In this document: piece after piece, positions 1-11,931 of the stretch
Numbering within the stretch: the stretch's first letter is position 1
Layout of the letters: every line of letters starts with the position of its first letter
Assembly: GCA_930367215.1 (NCBI GenBank)
Contig: OV884058.1
Location: forward strand, 169,490,478 to 169,554,477
DNA length: 64,000 bases
Origin: Pollenia angustigena
Taxonomy: Eukaryota; Arthropoda; Insecta; Diptera; Polleniidae
Direction: 5' to 3'
Program-made: the position numbers and the translations under genes
Notes under the pieces: generated by a model
The model's database searches: none
The model's input: the letters and a program-made list of their open reading frames with translations, nothing else
Told to the model about the DNA's origin: nothing

Positions 1-1363
1 CTCTTGCGGAGGTATGTGAGAATATACGACAGAGACTTGATAATGGGGACATTAACTTTTTGGTGCTTCTTGATCATTCGAAGGCATTTGACACAGTGGA
101 TTATCAGATGCTTATTAGTAAGCTGAGACACTTTTTTCGATTTGCCAATTCATCTACCAATCTCATTTTTTCTTACCTTTCGGCGCGTACACAATCGGTA
201 TTTTTGAACGACTCTTGGTCAAACTCTTTATCTCTAATTAAAGGAGTGCCACAGGGCTCTATTTTGGGGCCACTTCTTTTTTCGATATATGTAAATGACT
301 TACCTGAACAATTATCCAATTGCAAAGTCCACTTGTATGCGGATGATGTGCAACTTTTTTTAAGTAGCCCTGTTAATAGTATTGCTTTGGGTATATCATC
401 TGTAAATACTGAAATGAACAAAATATACCTGTGGGCTTCTGCAAACGGGCTCTGTTTGAATCCTCGAAAATCCAAGTGCATTGTTATATGTAGAAAAAGT
501 ATTGCCCATACCATTGTTCCTATCATTGCTGATAACATTGTCATTAACGGTGAAAGGATTGAGATTGTGAGGGCAGCGAAAAATTTGGGAGTAATTTTTA
601 ACAATAGTCTCACTTGGAACGATCATGTGAACTCTTTAGTTGGTCAGTCCTATATTAAGTTGCGGGCCCTATGGTTGACACAATTCTTTACCCCATTGAG
701 GATAAGAATTTTACTTGCCAAGACATATCTGATTCCTAGTTTAATTTATGGATGTGAACTGTTTGCAAACTGTGATTCAATTAGCAAAAGAAAATTAAAT
801 ACTTTATTCAACAATATTTTGAGATATGTGTACGGTCTAAGACGTTTCGATCGTGTTTCATCCGTTTCAAACAGTCTGTATGGAGTCTCTTTCGAAAATT
901 TTTTGAAAATCCGAACCCTTATTTTTTACACAGGGTGATAAACACTAAAACCCCCAAATATTTATTTGAGAGGATACGTTTTCTTCAATCTCGAAGGAAC
1001 CATAATATTATAATTCCACGGCATCAAACCTTAGTCTCCGAATGGCAGTTTTTTATTCATGCCGCTCGTCTTTGGAACCTTCTTCCACTAAATCAACAAC
1101 TAAATCGTAATGCTAACAGTTTCAAAATGTTTTTATATAACTTTTTTTCATAATTGTTTTTTGATTGAAAATGTTTTATATGACTTTTATTCTTTTTAAT
1201 AATTGTATTTTTTGTTTGTTTTAATACTATGAACTATGAACCATTTTGTAATAATTAAATGTAATTAAATATTCTTGTAACTTTTTGCGTTCCTGTACTG
1301 TAATTATAAGACACTGTCTTGTTGTACAGGAAATGAAATAAAATTAATAAAATTAAATTAAAA
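1..1363 (+). mobile_element. 3' part of a non-LTR retrotransposon (CR1/jockey group)
   Basis: Reverse transcriptase coding runs in from the window edge and is followed at 1154-1363 by an AT-rich 3' untranslated tail ending in repeats of the type AATAAAATT. No RNase H domain is seen after the RT. The C-terminal domain carries the AARLWN-LLP type motif common in CR1- and jockey-group LINEs. The 5' end lies outside the window, so target duplications cannot be tested. Confidence 0.8.
3..1153 (+). pseudogene. Reverse transcriptase, C-terminal half, frameshifted
   Basis: The reading frame is open from base 3 to the stop at 936-938. It shows RT motif A (DHSKAFD), motif B (GVPQGSILGPLLF) and motif C (YADD at about codon 113 of the visible frame), so the catalytic aspartates are kept. 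The conserved C-terminal domain continues in another frame from 935 to 1153, with IIIPRHQT and AARLWNLLP motifs. A single indel near 930-938 therefore separates RT from its C-terminal domain. In life this enzyme nicks target DNA and copies element RNA in the nucleus. This copy could not make a full protein. The upstream endonuclease would lie left of the window. Confidence 0.8.
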
Positions 1364-3035
1364 ATTAATGCTTAATGTAACAGGTGTCCAAAATTGTATT
1401 AGCGTAAATCTTTTTCAACAACTTCACTAATTTACCACTAACATAGTTACTATAACAAAGTACTTAAAGAAGATGCTCCACCAACAATATCAAAGGGGAT
1501 TAAAAGTTGTCCAATCAATAAATATTTTAAACAAGATACTTCGATCGATTCTCTAGAGGAAATTATTTGCAGAAGCATAGCATAGGATGGAATGGCCGTG
1601 AAAAGTTTAATAAAAAACCCAAATTTATATTGACAATTTGGAGCTACATTGACAAGTTTTATTCAAAAATGAATGTTTATTTACTCAAGTACAAATTTTT
1701 CAGTAAATTATCGAAAAAAAAATCTCGCAATTTATAAAATTTCTGAATTTAGAATTATTCGATTAATCGATTAATTTTAAAATTTTATTCGTTTAATCGA
1801 ATAAGTTAAAAATGCCAAATATCGATTAATCGTTTAATCGAACAAAAATAAAACCCGATTAATTGAACAACCTAATTCTTGCTGAATATAACAGCGGCAT
1901 GAGTTTTTTGGTGTCAAAACTTCTCCTTTTTACACATTTTATACGAAACTAACCTTAAGAACGCGAATTCAATACCGCCGGCTGGAAAGTACTATTTGAT
2001 AGATCGCTATGCCGATTTGTTTTATTGAAAATGTATTGGCAATAGAATTTTCAAGTTTAAAAAATGTTTTCTGCTCTACTTAAGGTAGCTCAGTAAGACC
2101 CATATGGCGCTCTGCACACATCTCAAGACGAATCAAGCTTAGCATGTTTAGCTCTTGCATTTAATCGACTTTTATCTATAGATGTAAATCGTGAAATGCA
2201 GTTTAGACAGTTAATAACTCGCGTCCAGTTTTCATAATTTGCTGTCTGCGGAGAATTCTAAAAATAGACTGCCCACTCACGTTATCCATGTTGAGATACG
2301 TTAACGCTGGTAAGGGCCTGTTGACGATAAGACGCGCTAATACATGGAATCTGCAAGAAAGCCATCGAAGAGGGTAATCATCAAACACCTAGCGCCTGGT
2401 TTAATCGAAATTGGATCGGCCCTTCAAGACAAGAACTGAAACGAGATAAAAAACTTGCAAACAACAAACCAGAATGGAATAAATTTTTTATTTTTTTTAA
2501 TATTTTATAAATTTTAGTAACTAAGACCCTCAGCCCGTTGTATTGAAGCAAACAAGCCCTGAAACCCCATATATACCAGTTCACTAGAAATTTGCCTCCC
2601 AGGATACCCTAAAAGTGTTAGTATATACGATGTAGTTGTTACATCAATATTTCTAGTCAACATGGCTGAATGCAAAACTTGCGTACGTTGTGTATAAACA
2701 ATATTTAATTTTGAATGTTTAATTTTGTTACTTGATACATATTAACCATTTAAGAAATAATGTCAATATACATACATTATTTTAGTAACCTTTAATTCAA
2801 ATTTTAATTGCCTGGCCTATCAAAATCTAGTTTTCCTTCGACCTCACGAAGTACATAAGTTACGTAAAAGCAATACTTGATTTTGTTATTTAATATTACT
2901 AAAACACCGCAAGACGAATATTCTAAAATGCTTCTAAATATCTTGAAACTTAATTTTAATCCAGTCTAGTGTTTTTTCTGCTGTGCTACAAAAGAAATAA
3001 AATAAGAAACTGGGAATTATTTCCTTCCGAAGGTT
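1364..3035. other. No gene seen; AT-rich intergenic DNA
   Basis: Only short chance frames. At 1750-1870 there are alternating ATTCGATTAATCG-type palindromic steps, like the ends of the hAT element at 37756. A less AT-rich block at 2090-2460 has no recognisable product. Confidence 0.5.
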
Positions 3036-3315
3036 ACTTTATTTTATATTCAACATTTTTTAATTTTTCGAATTTATTCTATGAGCTAAATGTCAGTTAT
3101 GTATTTTATAAAGCTTTTTTGTAATAGTTCTATTCCTTCAATTTTTCAGAAATGTAAAAAGAAAATACAATATAATAGTCTGGTAGTGTATAAAGTAATT
3201 TCTGAAAAATTGTAGGAATAGAACTATTACAAAAAAGCTTTATAAAATACATAACTGAAATTTAGCTCATAGAATAAATTCGAAAAATTAAAAATGTTAA
3301 ATGAAATAAAATAAA
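3036..3315. repeat. Foldback (inverted) repeat, family H
   Basis: Two arms of about 115 bp, 3036-3152 and 3196-3315, are near-perfect reverse complements around a 43-bp spacer. Both contain TAATAGTTCTATTCC and AAAGCTTTTTTG. Single-arm relatives occur at 15941-16077 and 32683-32765, so it is a dispersed family. The RNA or single strand would form a long hairpin. No coding capacity. Confidence 0.8.
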
Positions 3316-3443
3316 TTTCAAATGAGTTTTAAAACAAAATTTATTTATAAAACTTTCTGAACACTTTGCGACTGACGTGGTTGTCTAACAGACACCAATG
3401 AAAGCAAAACGGGATTTTCTCCGTTTCTTTTCAAGTATCTGCT

Positions 3444-3996
3444 CAGAGCTGTCAGACTTGGGGACTTATCCCCAAAGTTGGGGATTTTATGCGAGCAAAA
3501 AGGACAAAGAAAGTCATTTGGGGATTGGGGATTTTTTGGGGATTTTACACTCTTTTAATATATTTTCCCTTTTATTATTTATGCTTATTTTTCTTTGTCT
3601 CGTATTAAAAATATGAAAAAAAAGGAGCAAAACTTTTATCTTACTCTTATCAACAACTTATACGGTGTAAAAGGTCCTTATTAAGATTATCATTTTAGTT
3701 AAAAGGTAGTGTTAAAGGTACTTTATAAATTTATGTTATTTTTCCTTTAGGGTACAAACAAAATAAAATAATTTTTTTTACAAAAAATTTTTATTTGGGG
3801 ATTTTTGGGGATTTCTAATTAAAATTTTTCTTACTATTTTTACTTTAAAAAAAAAAAAAACATTTTAAATTTGGTCAGAAAAAAAAACAAACAGAAACAT
3901 ATTTACTTATTAAGGTTTTTTTTTCTTAATTTGGGAATTTTTGGGGATATTTTTTTAATTTTTTGGGGACAAGGAAAAAAGTACCTAGCAGCCCTG
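3444..3996. mobile_element. Non-autonomous hAT-like element with 8-bp TSD
   Basis: The element begins CAGAGCTGTCAG and ends in the partial reverse complement CTAGCAGCCCTG. It is flanked by the perfect direct repeat TATCTGCT (3436-3443 and 3997-4004), the 8-bp target duplication of hAT transposons. The interior has many GGGGATT runs and no transposase. Confidence 0.85.
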
Positions 3997-4358
3997 TATC
4001 TGCTCTAATGTATTCAGTTTCTTCTTACTACGTTTTTATGTGCACATTGGTGTGGCGAACGTGATCAAAGAGAGCGCACGCGCCGCTCTGAGCAAAAAAG
4101 AGTCTTCAAGATAACCACCTCAATATTAAACACTGTTGTCAACTTTTTTTGAACACTTCCCGCCAAATCGGACTTCAAAACCTCTAGAAACCGCTAAATA
4201 TTTAATTTAGCGGGAATTTTCTTAAAAAAAAATACCGCCAAAACCTAAACTTTTTTAAGTTTTATATAAATCTAGATATGTGTTGCTTTTGCAAAGGTAT
4301 GTATGTATATGACTCACAAATTACGTTTTCAACTTCCCTATCTATTTTATTCCCAAAA

Positions 4359-4760
4359 AAAGGTTATAGTGAAACATTCGGCTGTGCCGAATCTTTGATA
4401 CCCTGCACATACAGTTAGAAAATTGCCGGAGTGGTCTTTATATGGGACATATGGTAAATTATAGGCCGATCTTCACAAAATTTGAACAGGTTATTAATTG
4501 TCTTATAAAACTATTACGAACCAAATGTTATTAGAATAGAACACAGATTGAGAGAGTAAAGGTTTTACGCGTACTTAAGCTTTTTCCGAGAGTGGGCTTT
4601 ATATGAGGCTAATGGTAAGTTATGGACCGATCGGCACGAAAGTTTACAGTGTCATTTATAGTCATACAAATTTTTGACAGAGCAAAAATTATTATAATAG
4701 CAATATTTGTTACCGTTTTAGGCGTACGAAATGTTTTACGATATTATTAAAGTATGTGTC
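4359..4760 (-). repeat. Decayed copy of Helentron/DINE-like family E
   Basis: Read on the minus strand it ends with GGGTATCAAAGATTCGGC and a hairpin (ATTCGGC/GCCGAAT), as at 27440-27484. Two degenerate units with TTTATATGxGxCxxATGGTAA match the internal tandem units of the copies at 26.0-28.8 kb. Confidence 0.55.
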
Positions 4761-4820
4761 TGAAAGACAACCATCTCAATATTATTGTTATATTCGTTTT
4801 ATATTTTGATAGTGTCTCCT

Positions 4821-5173
4821 AGGCTAGATTATACTATCTCACAAGTCTTACGTATTCCATAATACTTTGTGAGATAGAAATCTAATAAGTTTTGTTGCGA
4901 CTGTGAAAAAATCTAATTTTACATGACAGTTAGTGTTCACACCATCACACAAAGTATAAACACTCACACATGAAATAAAATGCAACCCTGATCCAATGAA
5001 AAGTATTATTGCTAAGAAATTTTTCAAAAAACGATGAAGTCGTATGGGACGCCAAACTTTTTTCATAATACTTGTCATTTTCGTGACACATTGCATTCAC
5101 ACTATCACACTTTGTCATAATACTTGAGTTTTTGACATGTATTAATACAAAATAAAATAGTGTAATCTAGCCT
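4821..5173. mobile_element. Small MITE-like element
   Basis: Terminal inverted repeats AGGCTAGATTATACTAT (left) and its near reverse complement ATAGTGTAATCTAGCCT (right) bound about 350 bp without coding capacity. The superfamily is not clear because the target duplication is ambiguous. Confidence 0.6.
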
Positions 5174-5992
5174 TAAAAAACACGTCAATATACTTGTTTC
5201 TATATTTTATAAATCTTATTATTTTTGTTTTGAAGGGTCGCTCTAATACAAAAAAAATTCTTCACTGTTCTAAGAGAACATCATCTTGAACTTCTAAAAG
5301 CCGCGAAAAGCAGATTCTGAGCTTTGGAAGCTATAGAAGAAAGCTTCTAAGTAATGAGTGGAAGAAGCTAATACTTTTGAAAAAGTAAGCGAAGATTTTA
5401 CTGGGATGTGAACTAAACCTAGTGTAAAACTTTTTTTTTTGTTTTTGCATAGATGTAAGTTCTTTAGGGGCATTTTGTTCCATGCAATTAAGTATTGTTT
5501 AAAATTAATTGTCGTTTTGTTCTCAATAATAAATTTTACCGCAAATAACAAGCTAAAACATAAATCTAAAATAAAAAAAAAAAATTTTAGAAGGTTTACA
5601 AAACATAACTTGGAAAATATAAGCCATCAAAATGGTGTCTAATGGACAACCACGTCCTTGGAATTGTTATTATACAGTCACATCAGTCGCAGAGGGTTAA
5701 GCGGCCCATACACTTGCAATATTATAGTAATGATATTCGCCATATTATTTCCATTTTGTCCTATATTATGCAATAAGTCGCACAATGGTTTCATTCATTC
5801 GATAAAAAGGTGAACATAACCTATAGGAATAACATAAACAGCATTGTACAATGTTGCCGACACATTTCACTTTCTTTTCGTTGTGCAATAAAAATTAAAA
5901 GTCTTTTGATTGTAGCCAATATATTGATGACCTTCGAATATGGGTAATTCCAAAGAGTTGAACGTGACAGTCATACGCATCAAAAATGCAAT
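5174..5992. other. No feature seen
   Basis: AT-rich intergenic DNA with chance short frames only. A run of about 21 T's that follows at 6005 is the poly(A) tail of the minus-strand jockey element. Confidence 0.5.
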
Positions 5993-6595
5993 AACATTTT
6001 AAACTTTTTTTTTTTTTTTTTTTGTCATTATTTTTTATTGAATCTTCATATATATATTAAATATGAACTAACAATAATTAATCAAATCTTAACCTAATAC
6101 GTTATTTTATCTCCTGCCAGTGCCAGACAAAATGTTCTTCATCACGGGTTATGTTCACTTTTATAGGTGTTTATCGCTCATCTAATTGGGTAAGTGCTGC
6201 AGTGTCTCTTCTTCTTAAGCGAGTGTGGCCGCCATGATTTAAAATATTTCGAGCTAGTGGATTTGGGTGTTGTTCAAGCCTTTTTAAATATTTTATTGCA
6301 TATTTTGTAATCATAGATTTCACTAATGGCACATTGAGATCCTTATGAATGTTTGAGTTTTTAACATACCAGGGAGCGGCTGTGCTTATTCGAAGAAGTT
6401 TATTTTGGCGCCTTTGAATTTTGTCGGTATTAGAGGCCGAGGCAGTGCCCCATAGTTGAATACCGTAGCACCAGATAGGCTTTAAGATAGAGTTGTAAAG
6501 TAGAAGCTTGCAATCGAGACTAAGGACAGAATTTCTTCCAATAAGCCAATGAATTTGAATGGCTTTTAGTTTCATTTGAGTTAATTTTGCCTCTA

Positions 6596-7525
6596 AAGGG
6601 TGGTTAAATTGTAAGGGCCGATGTTGAATGTGAACCACACCTAAACGCCAAGTTTTTTCCGAATTTTATTTGACATTTCTCTATTTCAGACTTACTCAAT
6701 TTGAACCATGGAGAGATACACAATCCAACAACGTGTTAAAGTTATCCAGACTTATTATGAAAATGGGCGTTCAAATCAAAATGCATATCGTGCACTTCGT
6801 GATTCAGTGATGAGGCACATTTTCACCTCAGTGGATTCGTCAATAAACAGAATTGCCGCATTTGGGTGAATGAGAATCCAAGAGTGATTGTCGAAAAACC
6901 AATGCACCCACAAAGAGTGACTGTTTGGTGCGGTTTATGGGCTGGCGGCATCATCGGGCCGTATTTTTTCCAAAATGAAGCCGGTCAGGCAGTTACTGTG
7001 AATGGTGTTCGCTATCGTGAAATGATAACGAACTTTTTATGGCCCGAATTGGAAGATATGGATGTGGACGATATGTGGTTTCAGCAGGACGGTGCCACTT
7101 GCCACACAGCTAACGAAACAATGGCTCCTTGGCGCAACAAATTCAATGGCCGTGTTATCTCACGTAATGGCGATGTCAATTGGCCGCCAAGATCATGTGA
7201 TTTGACACCGTTGGACTTTTTTCTTTGGGGTTATTTGAAAGAAAAGGTGTACGTCGATAAGCCAGCAACAATTCAAGAGCTAAAGGATGAGATAATTCGG
7301 CACATTAACGGCATAGAACCTCTATTATGCCTCAGGGTCATCGAAAATTTGGACCATCGGATGGAGGTGTGCCGCCGTGGTCGCGGCGCCCATTTGGCCG
7401 ATATTTTGTTCCATACATAATTGAATAATACCAATATATCATAATAAAATAAAATTACAATAATTTCCTAAATAGTTTGTGCTTTATTCAAAATCAACAT
7501 CGGCCCTTGAAATTTAGCCACCCTT
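6596..7525 (+). mobile_element. mariner element (DD41D/rosa-like spacing), internally deleted
   Basis: The ends are inverted repeats beginning AAGGGTGG(T/C)TAAATT and containing AAGGGCCGATGTTG, flanked by TA (6594-6595, 7526-7527). This is the Tc1/mariner target rule. It is inserted in the jockey element of opposite orientation. The length (930 bp) is shorter than the usual ~1.3 kb of mariners because part of the transposase gene is missing. Confidence 0.93.
6708..7420 (+). pseudogene. mariner transposase with internal deletion and frame change
   Basis: An ATG at 6708 opens about 33 codons resembling the start of the mariner DNA-binding domain (ERYTIQQRVKVIQTYYENG, RAL). It then joins abruptly, in a different frame, at 6803 to FSDEAHFHLSGFVNKQNCRI. 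From there the frame is open to the stop at 7418-7420. The catalytic residues are visible: D of FSDE, D of WFQQDGATCHT and D of LTPLDFFLWG. Forty-one residues separate the last two, the DD41D spacing described for rosa-type mariners. Roughly 120-150 codons, the rest of the helix-turn-helix region and linker, are gone compared with a usual ~345-aa enzyme. The copy cannot transpose itself but has intact ends. Confidence 0.92.
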
Positions 7526-8799
7526 TATATGGCATTTCCACGTTAATCGCCGATCCAGATGTATACCGAGATATTTAACATGCGAATGTTGAGGAATTAT
7601 TTGATTATTGATTGTAATAGGGGGGCAAGATTCCCGGCGCAAAGTGAATGTTATATGTACGCATTTTTGCTCATTGACCATTATCCTCCATTGTCTTAAC
7701 CATATTTCTAGTTGAAATATATGATGCTGTAAGTAACGCGATGCTTCATAACGATTTTCGTGGACGCTTAGAAAAGCTGTATCGTCTGCAAATGTTGAAG
7801 TTTGTGTATAGTTGCTTGTTGGCATGTCCGAAGTATAAATTAAGTATAATAGGGGGCCCAGGATGCTGCCTTGTGGGACTCCAGCGGCAATGGGCTGAGG
7901 TGAACTTAAGAAATTTCCTTCTTTAATAATAAATTGACGACCGACTAAGTAGCTTTCTAGCAGCTTGTGTGTGTTTGCTGGTAAATTTTGCTTCAATTTA
8001 TGTAATAAACCTTCATGCCAGACTTTACCAATAACTTGCGAAACATCGATGAAGAGTGCTGAGCAATATTTTTTTTCTTCAAATGCTTTTCTTATGACAT
8101 TTACTATTCGATGAGTCTGTTCGATTGTGATGTGTTTTCTTCTAAATCCGAACTGATGGTTTGCAATATATCTATTTTCACTTAAAATCGGTGTTAATTT
8201 TAAAACCAATAATTTCTCAAACAGCTTTGACATATTTGATAATAAGCTAATAGGTCTATAAGACTCAACTTTTGTATGATCTTTACCTGGCTTTGGTATC
8301 ATGGTAACTAAGGAAAACTTCCATTTTTGAGGATAGTATTCAAGGCGTAAAATAGCATTTAAAATAAAAAGAATAATTTTCTTTGCTATGCGAGGTAGCT
8401 CCAAAAGCATTTTATTACTGATTTTATCAATACCAGGTGCCTTCTTAGTGTTTAAGTCACAAATAGCCTTTTCGATTTCTCTTATCTCAAATCTGAGGGG
8501 AATAGCTGCTCTAGCATCAACAGGTGGTAACTCGACCGCAATATTGTGAGATATATTTGGTGTAAATACGTTTTTTAAATGACTAACAAAAAGATTTCCT
8601 TTTTCAATATCGTTTCTTGCCCAACTACCATTCAAGTTTCTTAATGGTGGCTTAGATATAACTGGCCTTTTTAGATTTCTAGCTGCACGCCATAATGAGT
8701 AGTCAGATTGTGGAGTTGCATCAAGTTCCTTAAGATATTTTTCTAGAGAAGCCGTTTTCTGATTCTGTAGTAACTTTCTTAGCTAAGAACATTTTAAAC

Positions 8800-10027
8800 A
8801 AAAAATATTTTTACTTTCTCTTATCCCTTAAATTATAGCACTAAGAAAGCACTGTTATCTATGCTTAAGTTTATGGCGGGCGCGATTCTAGATCAAAGAT
8901 AATGGCAAAAGAAGTAGCGGTTCGAACGTGATTAAAAAAGAAGTAGTTTTTGTGGCCATGTATAAAAAGGCGTAATTCAGCGAAACCTGGCACAATTTTT
9001 TAGTCAAACTACTTTCAGAATTTTACGTTGCAATGTAACATTAAAATGTCTTGGTTTGATTCCAAAATCTTCTGTATTTTCTTTTTTTTAAGCCAAAATC
9101 TGGGTCGATACGTGAAATTTTTCCGTAATAATTTAACTTAATAATGATTAAAATAAAATAAAAATTTACCGTTAATCCGAGTTACATATTTCTCTTTGAA
9201 CTCTTCCGTAGATTACAGACCATGTAAGAAAATTTTTTTGGAATAATTTTTATCATATATCACCTCTTTTAAGATACATTAATATTAAAGAAAACATACA
9301 ATAAAACATTCTCACAAATAAGAAACTACGTTTGCACAACTTTGCAGTCTGATTGTCCATCTAAGTGAACAAATTTATGTGTAAATTTTTAAAATTAGTA
9401 AAATCTAAATTATTATTATGTTCTCCGCAACAGCCTCAAACAAACTTTTGTTGTTTTTAACATTACTTTTATCACGATTAATCAAATTTTGTTTAAATTT
9501 AACAATAAAATGTTTACCTCCCTTGAAACTTCCAATATGGTTGGTTTCAACAATAGGTATTGTAATTTATAACAATAAAATTTTTGTTTTTAACAATAAT
9601 ATAATAAAAATAACCATTTAATGTTTTAATTGTTTTCGTATAAAATGTTATGATTAAAAAACAACAAAAGAACTTGTTCAACGCTTTTCATTCAGTTCAG
9701 TCGATTTTTTCCAATCAGCCGGCTAAGTCTTGTGTGCACAATAAAAAAGTGTTTGAAAAAATAAATAAAAATATATTATTGTAAGCTTCATATTTCAACA
9801 AATAGGTGACTTTTAATTTTGGTACGGAAAAAATCAAATAAATTATTATAAATGTGGAAAATTAAATCCAGACATTTTTTCATTTGTGTCACAAATTTTC
9901 AATAAAAATTATTAAGTATATGTACATACATATTAACACGGAAAATTTTTCATTTCATATGAATTGGCAAGCAAAATTTAAAATCGAATAGGGAATATAT
10001 TAATCATAAATTATTTTTTTTGTTTGA
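8800..10027. other. No gene seen
   Basis: AT-rich DNA with short chance frames and no repeat structure that I can support. Confidence 0.45.
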
Positions 10028-10875
10028 TGTAGATTTTCAAATTTTATATCCCAATTCAAGAAGCATTTGTGAATTAAAGAATTATTATAAACAAATTATT
10101 GAAAAGGCCAAAAGAATAAAGGACAATCCCACTAAAGAAATACATATTAGTGTACATTGAAAAATGCTTTTCCTTTATACAGATATACTGAAAAAAACTT
10201 TGAATATTTTAGATTCAAAATTGCCATTGTCGCTTATGTTGGTCCCGTATTTACTGTATTTCAAGAAAGAAAAGTAAACTTGAAGTCCAACTTTTATTCA
10301 GTTGTTATTTTAATGTAAGAGATTATAAACATAATGATAATAACCAGTTCATTGTTTTTAATATCTTAAAATTAAACATTTTAAATATGCTACAGCATAT
10401 CTTAAATACAGATGATGAAACTAGATATTCTATAAAACGTATAAAACTTGAAACCCAATCAAAGATTATTATTAGGATCTATACCAAAGATATAAGCCTT
10501 GCCTGTGTAGATTTATGTATGTGAAAAAAGGTTCAAATTTGAAAACCCATTGGAAGCCATCAAAGTCTGCTTCTATTGCTTCATGAGTATGAATCTCAGG
10601 TACCCAAAATTTTGGATGGTTATTTAATGTCAAACAATTCTTGAATCTTTCTTGATGCTAGATATAATTTTTCAACAAAGATGTAAATTTTAAACCAGGG
10701 ATGGTCGTTTACATAGGAATGTATGAAGATGATGTTCCAGTGTTTAGAATTGTACATCATATCTATGTTCTAAATACCTCTTACAACTTTTGCATTCAAA
10801 GGTTTTTAAATCATGGATTTGATTCGAACTATCATGTTTTCAGGTTGAATATGAAAACATTTATTTTTCTTTGAA
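10028..10875 (+). pseudogene. Decayed coding-like DNA of unknown family
   Basis: Three stretches read like broken protein. One is LKNYYKQIIEKAKRIKDNPT near 10070-10140. A second, in another frame, contains YRYTEKNFEYFRFK near 10180-10220. The third is open from 10668 to 10874 with FKPGMVVYIGMYEDDVPVF and FLNHGFDSNYHVF. Base composition is less monotonous than the flanks. Several stops and frame changes separate them. I cannot name the family; it could be a remnant of a transposon-borne gene of unknown function. Chance is possible for the first two pieces and less so for the third. Confidence 0.35.
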
Positions 10876-11144
10876 CATAAAATTTTTAGAAACTCACTAC
10901 ATTGGCTCTGTTTGTGTGTCAAAAAATATAAAATTTGTACATTAATGTAAATATATGTATGTATGTATGTTAATATGTATATATAAATATATTGATGTTA
11001 AATTTTTTTTATTATATTATAAATTTTATTTATCACAAGATATATGTATATGCAAAAGACTGTGAAACAATAAATAAATATTAACTTTATAATTATTATT
11101 AACTTATATTATTGTAGTAAATATAGACAATATTGTGGTAAGTA

Positions 11145-11860
11145 ATGAATAACATTACTAATAATATAGTTAATTTTAACCATATTATAACTACTTTTGA
11201 CCAAATTATGGTTAATTTTAAACATATCATAATTAAGCTCGACCAAATTATATTTACTTTTGACAAAATTATGATTAGTTACAACCATATTATAATTCAT
11301 TTTGACCAAATTATGCTCAATTTTAAGTAATTTATGTTCATATTAAACAATAAAATGGTTAAATTTAACCAAGTTATGTCCATATTTAAACCAAATATGG
11401 TTACTTTAGAACAAATCGTGGGTAACTTTAACCAAATTATGATTACATTTAAAGAAATGATGGTCAATTTCAACCAAGTTATGTTCACATTTAACCATAA
11501 TATAGTTAATTTGAACCAAATCATGGGTAATGTTGACAAAATTATGATTACTTTTAACCAAATTTTGGTTAGTTTTAACTAAGTTATATTTATATTTAAC
11601 CATAACGTGGTTACTTGTTACCAAGTTGTGTTCATATTTAACCATAATATGAACAGTTTATACCAAATCTTAGGTTGGTTTTGACCAAATTATGTTCAAG
11701 TTTAACCAAAATATGGTTAGTATAGATGAAATAATGGTAAATTTCAACCATAATATGGTTAAACTTAACTATAATATGCAACATAAGCATTGTTAATATT
11801 CAACCATAGTATGTTGCTCTTAGAATATGGTTGCCTCCAACCATATTTTTTTTCTACGTG
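11145..11860. repeat. Diverged 21-bp minisatellite ending in a CAC-type terminus
   Basis: From about 11160 to 11770 units of about 21 bp repeat with forms such as ACCAAATTATGGTTAATTTTA. Because 21 is a multiple of three, frames stay open on both strands and encode a seven-residue repeat such as xFDQIMV. No real gene is implied. The right end CCATATTTTTTTTCTACGTG at 11841-11860 is followed by TA and matches the right end of the element at 39753-41541. The matching left end was not found. Confidence 0.7.
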
Positions 11861-11931
11861 TATGAGCCGCTTTAAAATACAATTCAAATCCAAATTAGTT
11901 TTGTGTGAAGACGGTAGTAAATTTACTACGT

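Larger units (their letters stand above)
6171..8780 (-). pseudogene. Jockey-type reverse transcriptase interrupted by mariner
   Basis: Visible blocks from N to C are KKAPGIDKISNKML, SYRPISLLSNMSKLFEK, HQFGFRRKHITIEQTHRIV, motif A (FIDVSQVIGKVWHEGLL), motif B (AGVPQGSILGPLLYLIY) and motif C (FADD). After the mariner come WCYGIQLWGTAS and the jockey C-terminus ending LTQLDER. The first catalytic Asp (FID) and FADD remain, but the usual AFD of motif A is replaced by VIG, so activity was probably already lost. Removing the mariner and one TA joins TGCCATATA to GAGGCAAAA in frame. N-terminal to codon 1 of the long frame, coding similarity continues to about 8780 with a stop near 8636. Close resemblance to fly jockey elements is from memory of the family. 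Confidence 0.9.
6005..8787 (-). mobile_element. 5'-truncated jockey-clade retrotransposon with 12-bp TSD
   Basis: The element lies on the minus strand, ends in poly(A) (T run from 6005) and is 5' truncated near 8787. The direct repeat AACATTTTAAAC at 5993-6004 and 8788-8799 is a perfect 12-bp target-site duplication, which fixes both ends. A mariner (6596-7525) has inserted into it later. The coding part covers the RT and C-terminal domain; the endonuclease and ORF1 are missing. Confidence 0.92.

Noticed and set aside
2090..2600. Possible host exon (two minus frames of 61 and 67 codons)
   Set aside because: No recognisable domain and no consistent splice signals; composition alone is not enough.
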